DNA from: JAIEPT01 sp038217425
GTDB taxonomy: Bacteria > Planctomycetota > Planctomycetia > Gemmatales > Gemmataceae
Assembly (NCBI GenBank): GCA_038217425.1
Contig: JBBQPM010000240.1
Span: 1 to 8,969, forward strand
DNA: 8,969 nt
Direction of reading: 5' to 3'
The stretch's first letter is position 1, and the number at the start of each line of letters is the position of its first letter. The notes under the pieces are model-generated. The model did no database searches, had not been told where the DNA came from, and worked only from the letters and a program-made list of their open reading frames with translations. A program made the translations under genes and the position numbers. This document shows positions 7,059 to 8,969 of the stretch, piece after piece.

Positions 7059-7544
7059 TCACGGTTGTTCCGGAACGGTGATGCCCAACGCGCCAAGATC
7101 TGGTACCACCTTGCCGACCCCCAACAGTCGGGGCAAATACCGTGGCTAAAGCTCACCTCAGTGCGGTCGCTGACGTAAGTATCGACCTGCTGCCAATAAT
7201 TCTCGTCGTCGCGGACTTTTGCAGTAGGAGCAAATGGGCAACAGCCCTTGCAGTAGCTTCACCAGCGCCAGCGCGGCCTCCAGTTCCCGTACGCGAGCCG
7301 CGAGTCCCGCTTGGGGTTCCGTGACCAGGTGTCCGACCTATACGCGCACGCAGTTCGTTCTGATCGAACGGCTTGATCACGTAGTCATTATCGTCGGCTT
7401 TTCTTGCGGCAACCGCCAGGCCTCGGTCCCATTAGTGGCGACGATGACTTCTAGTGGCGACGATGACTTCGTGCCCCCAATCGGCCAAAAACCCGCAAGC
7501 ATTCTGCGAGAAAGCAAGTCATCATCGGCGATCAAGTTTTTCAT
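7059..7544 (-). pseudogene. Degenerate response regulator with C-terminal Cys-motif domain
   Basis: The start is clear: ATG 7542-7544 behind GGAGG, 16 bases after the kinase stop, giving MKNLIADDDLLSRRMLAGF, the first strand and acidic triad of a receiver domain. The as-read frame ends at TGA 7377-7379 after 55 codons. Pieces of the family appear in other frames: GHEVIVATNGTEAW; then ARKADDNDYVIKPFDQNEL (end of the receiver, with the conserved Lys-Pro); then TEPQAGLAARVRELEAALAL and LLQGLLPICSYCK (coiled coil plus Cys motif); then VRDDENYWQQVDTYVSDRTE and SHGICPDCW; finally VVPDLGALGITVPEQP and TGA at 7059-7061. Lesions seen: one T lost from a T-run (7487-7491), a 19-bp duplication, absence of roughly 60 residues including the phospho-accepting Asp and DWMMPGMDG-type loop, and shifts near 7338, 7217-7220 and 7112-7122. 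No functional regulator can be made. It was probably the cognate or accessory regulator of the kinase. Confidence 0.85.
7433..7470. repeat. Perfect 19-bp tandem duplication
   Basis: The 19-mer TAGTGGCGACGATGACTTC occurs at 7433-7451 and again, base for base, at 7452-7470. It lies inside the response regulator remnant, in the codons for EVIVAT. Nineteen bases shift the frame by one, and this offsets the one-base loss just upstream in the T-run at 7487-7491. Confidence 0.97.
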
Positions 7545-7549
7545 GTCTG

Positions 7550-7554
7550 CCTCC
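7550..7554 (-). promoter_or_regulatory. Ribosome binding site of the response regulator remnant
   Basis: GGAGG on the minus strand, five bases (CAGAC) before ATG 7542-7544 and between the kinase stop and the remnant. It shows that the remnant was once a translated gene in the same transcription unit as the kinase. Confidence 0.8.
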
Positions 7555-7560
7555 GAAGTA

Positions 7561-8969
7561 TCATGAACTCAGGACTGTTTCGAATCGGACCACGGCCCAG
7601 TCCAGGCATTGGATTTGCTTTTGAAGTGCGACGAAGGCGCTATCGGCTTCGGCCATGTCACCACCGGCCGCCGCCGTTTCGATCCGAGATGCCGCTGCTT
7701 GGGCATCGGACGCGCTGAGGTTGCCGAGCATTCCTTTGAAGGTGTGTGCGGTCCACTGAATGCGTTCCATGTTGCCGCACGCGATGGCTTGGCGTAGTTC
7801 CTCCATCAAGCGTGGACTCTCACCGCGGAACAGTTCCAGGATTTCCGTGAGGAGTTCCACGTCTTCGCCAACACGGGCCAAGAGAGCCGTTCGGTCCAGA
7901 GTTTGATCGTCCGGCCCATCGGGGAGCGCCACGCTTGCTGGTTCCGCAAGCGATGGAACGCATACCGAAATCGCTCTCCAAAGCTCTTCGAGTCGAATTG
8001 GTTTAGAAACATATCCGTCCATGCCGGCGGCGAGGCAACGTTCGCGATCCCCTAACAAGGCGTGCGCCGTCATCGCGATAATCGGCAGATGACCGCCTGT
8101 GGATTTTTCGGAAGTGCGGATGCAGGCGGTTGCTTCAAAACCGTCCATTTCCGGCATCTGTACGTCCATGAAAACGAGGTCAAAAGTCTGGTGGCTCAGC
8201 GCCGCCAGCGCCTGTTTGCCGTTCGCGGCGGTTTCGACGGAGTGACCGGCGCGCTCCAGCAGGCCGATGGCCAGACGCTGGTTCACGGCGTTATCTTCGG
8301 CGAGCAGGATTCGGAGGGACCGAAATTTCTCGGGTTTCAACTCCGTGGTTGCCTTCGGAGCAATTCCGGCGGCGCGTTCCAACGACATTCCCAACGCATT
8401 GGCGATAGCGTCCAGCAACTCTCCTTGCGCTACGGGCTTGAGCAAGTGGCGGGCAATTCCCAACTGACGGCATCGTTCCAGATCACCGGGCCGGCCGCTG
8501 GAAGTGAGCATTACCACCGCCGCGTGCGCATGGGCGGGAGTGGATTTTATTTCCTTCGCGACGACAAACCCATCGACGCCTGGCATGAGGGCATCCAGAA
8601 GCACGAGCGGGAATGAAGTTCCCGCCTCCGCCGCCCGCGCAAGAAGAGACAAGGCGGCCGACCCGCCATCGGCGGTCGTCGGCTTCATTCCCCAGCGCCG
8701 GAGCATTTCTTCAAGAATCCAGCAGTTGACCGGATTGTCGTCCACGATGAGCGCGGCCATGCCGTCGAGCTTTGGCGGCGGAATGCCGATGCGCCGAGCA
8801 ATGGGGCCGCGCCCTGCACGAAGGTGGGCAGTGAAGTGAAAGGTGCTGCCTTGGCCTGGCGTGCTTTCGACCCAGAGCCGGCCGCCCATCAACGCCACCA
8901 ACTGAACGGAAATGGCCAGGCCCAGCCCGGTGCCACCATATTTGCGGGTAGTGGAGTTGTCGGCCTGGG
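7561..8969 (-). CDS. Hybrid sensor histidine kinase, C-terminal part (HATPase end, two REC, HPt)
   Basis: The frame is open to the right window edge, so the sensor, DHp and most of the ATPase domain lie outside. The visible 468 residues start with the end of the HATPase domain: TTRKYGGTGLGLAIS (G2 box) and GGRLWVESTPGQGSTFHF. Receiver 1 spans about residues 71-192, with the acidic pair VDDN, phospho-accepting Asp 125 (codon 8593-8595, LLDALMP), MLTSS and LLKP. Receiver 2 spans about 218-335, with AEDN, Asp 268 (codon 8164-8166, FMDVQMPEMDG), AMTAH and VSKP. An HPt domain follows at about 355-455, with the phospho-accepting His 408 (codon 7744-7746) in AHTFKGMLGN. All key phosphorelay residues are present, so this BarA/EvgS-like architecture looks functional; the signal is unknown. 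Phosphate would pass His to Asp 268 (or 125) to His 408 and then to a separate regulator. The nearest candidate, immediately downstream, is a pseudogene. The stop TGA is at 7561-7563. Confidence 0.96.
   Translation of the reverse strand, partial: QADNSTTRKYGGTGLGLAISVQLVALMGGRLWVESTPGQGSTFHFTAHLRAGRGPIARRIGIPPPKLDGMAALIVDDNPVNCWILEEMLRRWGMKPTTADGGSAALSLLARAAEAGTSFPLVLLDALMPGVDGFVVAKEIKSTPAHAHAAVVMLTSSGRPGDLERCRQLGIARHLLKPVAQGELLDAIANALGMSLERAAGIAPKATTELKPEKFRSLRILLAEDNAVNQRLAIGLLERAGHSVETAANGKQALAALSHQTFDLVFMDVQMPEMDGFEATACIRTSEKSTGGHLPIIAMTAHALLGDRERCLAAGMDGYVSKPIRLEELWRAISVCVPSLAEPASVALPDGPDDQTLDRTALLARVGEDVELLTEILELFRGESPRLMEELRQAIACGNMERIQWTAHTFKGMLGNLSASDAQAAASRIETAAAGGDMAEADSAFVALQKQIQCLDWAVVRFETVLSS

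Noticed and set aside
6840..7178. Plus-strand open frame of 112 codons over the intergenic gap
   Set aside because: It starts near the putative promoter and runs into the regulator remnant on the other strand; no ribosome binding site and no family resemblance.
7153..7380. Minus-strand 75-codon frame beginning MIKPFDQNEL
   Set aside because: Not an independent gene: its first ~13 codons are the end of the receiver domain of the regulator remnant and the rest is out-of-frame sequence of the same pseudogene.

Overview
The window is GC-rich, densely coding DNA with every recognisable gene on the minus strand, so the text below runs from right to left. Long intact reading frames, a multi-domain hybrid histidine kinase, and a CSYCK-type response regulator remnant suggest a large environmental bacterial genome. 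Planctomycetota, Verrucomicrobiota or a deltaproteobacterial lineage would fit, but there is no rRNA or marker gene to fix the taxon, so this is only a guess.

Right part (7059-8969): the 3' part of a hybrid sensor kinase gene, entering from beyond the window edge, encodes the end of the HATPase domain, two receiver domains and an HPt domain. Sixteen bases after its stop, behind a good ribosome binding site, lies a wrecked response regulator gene. It has a short homopolymer indel, a perfect 19-bp tandem duplication that restores the frame, a missing receiver core, and at least three further frameshifts. The kinase therefore seems to have lost its co-transcribed regulator.

Middle and left part (1-6773): after a non-coding gap with a 14-bp perfect palindrome and a good ribosome binding site, a tightly packed operon begins. 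It encodes (a) a 307-aa stand-alone protein resembling the C-terminal half of DUF4132 (MolR/YehI) proteins, (b) a very large protein of unknown function, and (c) a MoxR-type AAA+ ATPase. This recalls the enterobacterial yehI-yehL-yehM-yehP-yehQ (molR) locus, in which a DUF4132 protein, a MoxR-like ATPase, a VWA protein and a SWIM protein are neighbours; that comparison is from memory.

Two lesions mark this operon. The large protein is split by an in-frame TAA at 3874-3876: the same frame continues on both sides (659 codons, stop, 1017 codons), and the downstream part has no ribosome binding site. The ATPase gene breaks off between its Walker B and sensor 1 regions, where it joins the middle of an IS91-family (Y2) transposase gene that runs off the left edge. 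Expected downstream partners (VWA, SWIM) are absent from the window. The picture is a poorly characterised ATPase-centred system that is either decaying or, for the transposase junction, affected by assembly. No RNA genes or CRISPR arrays were seen.
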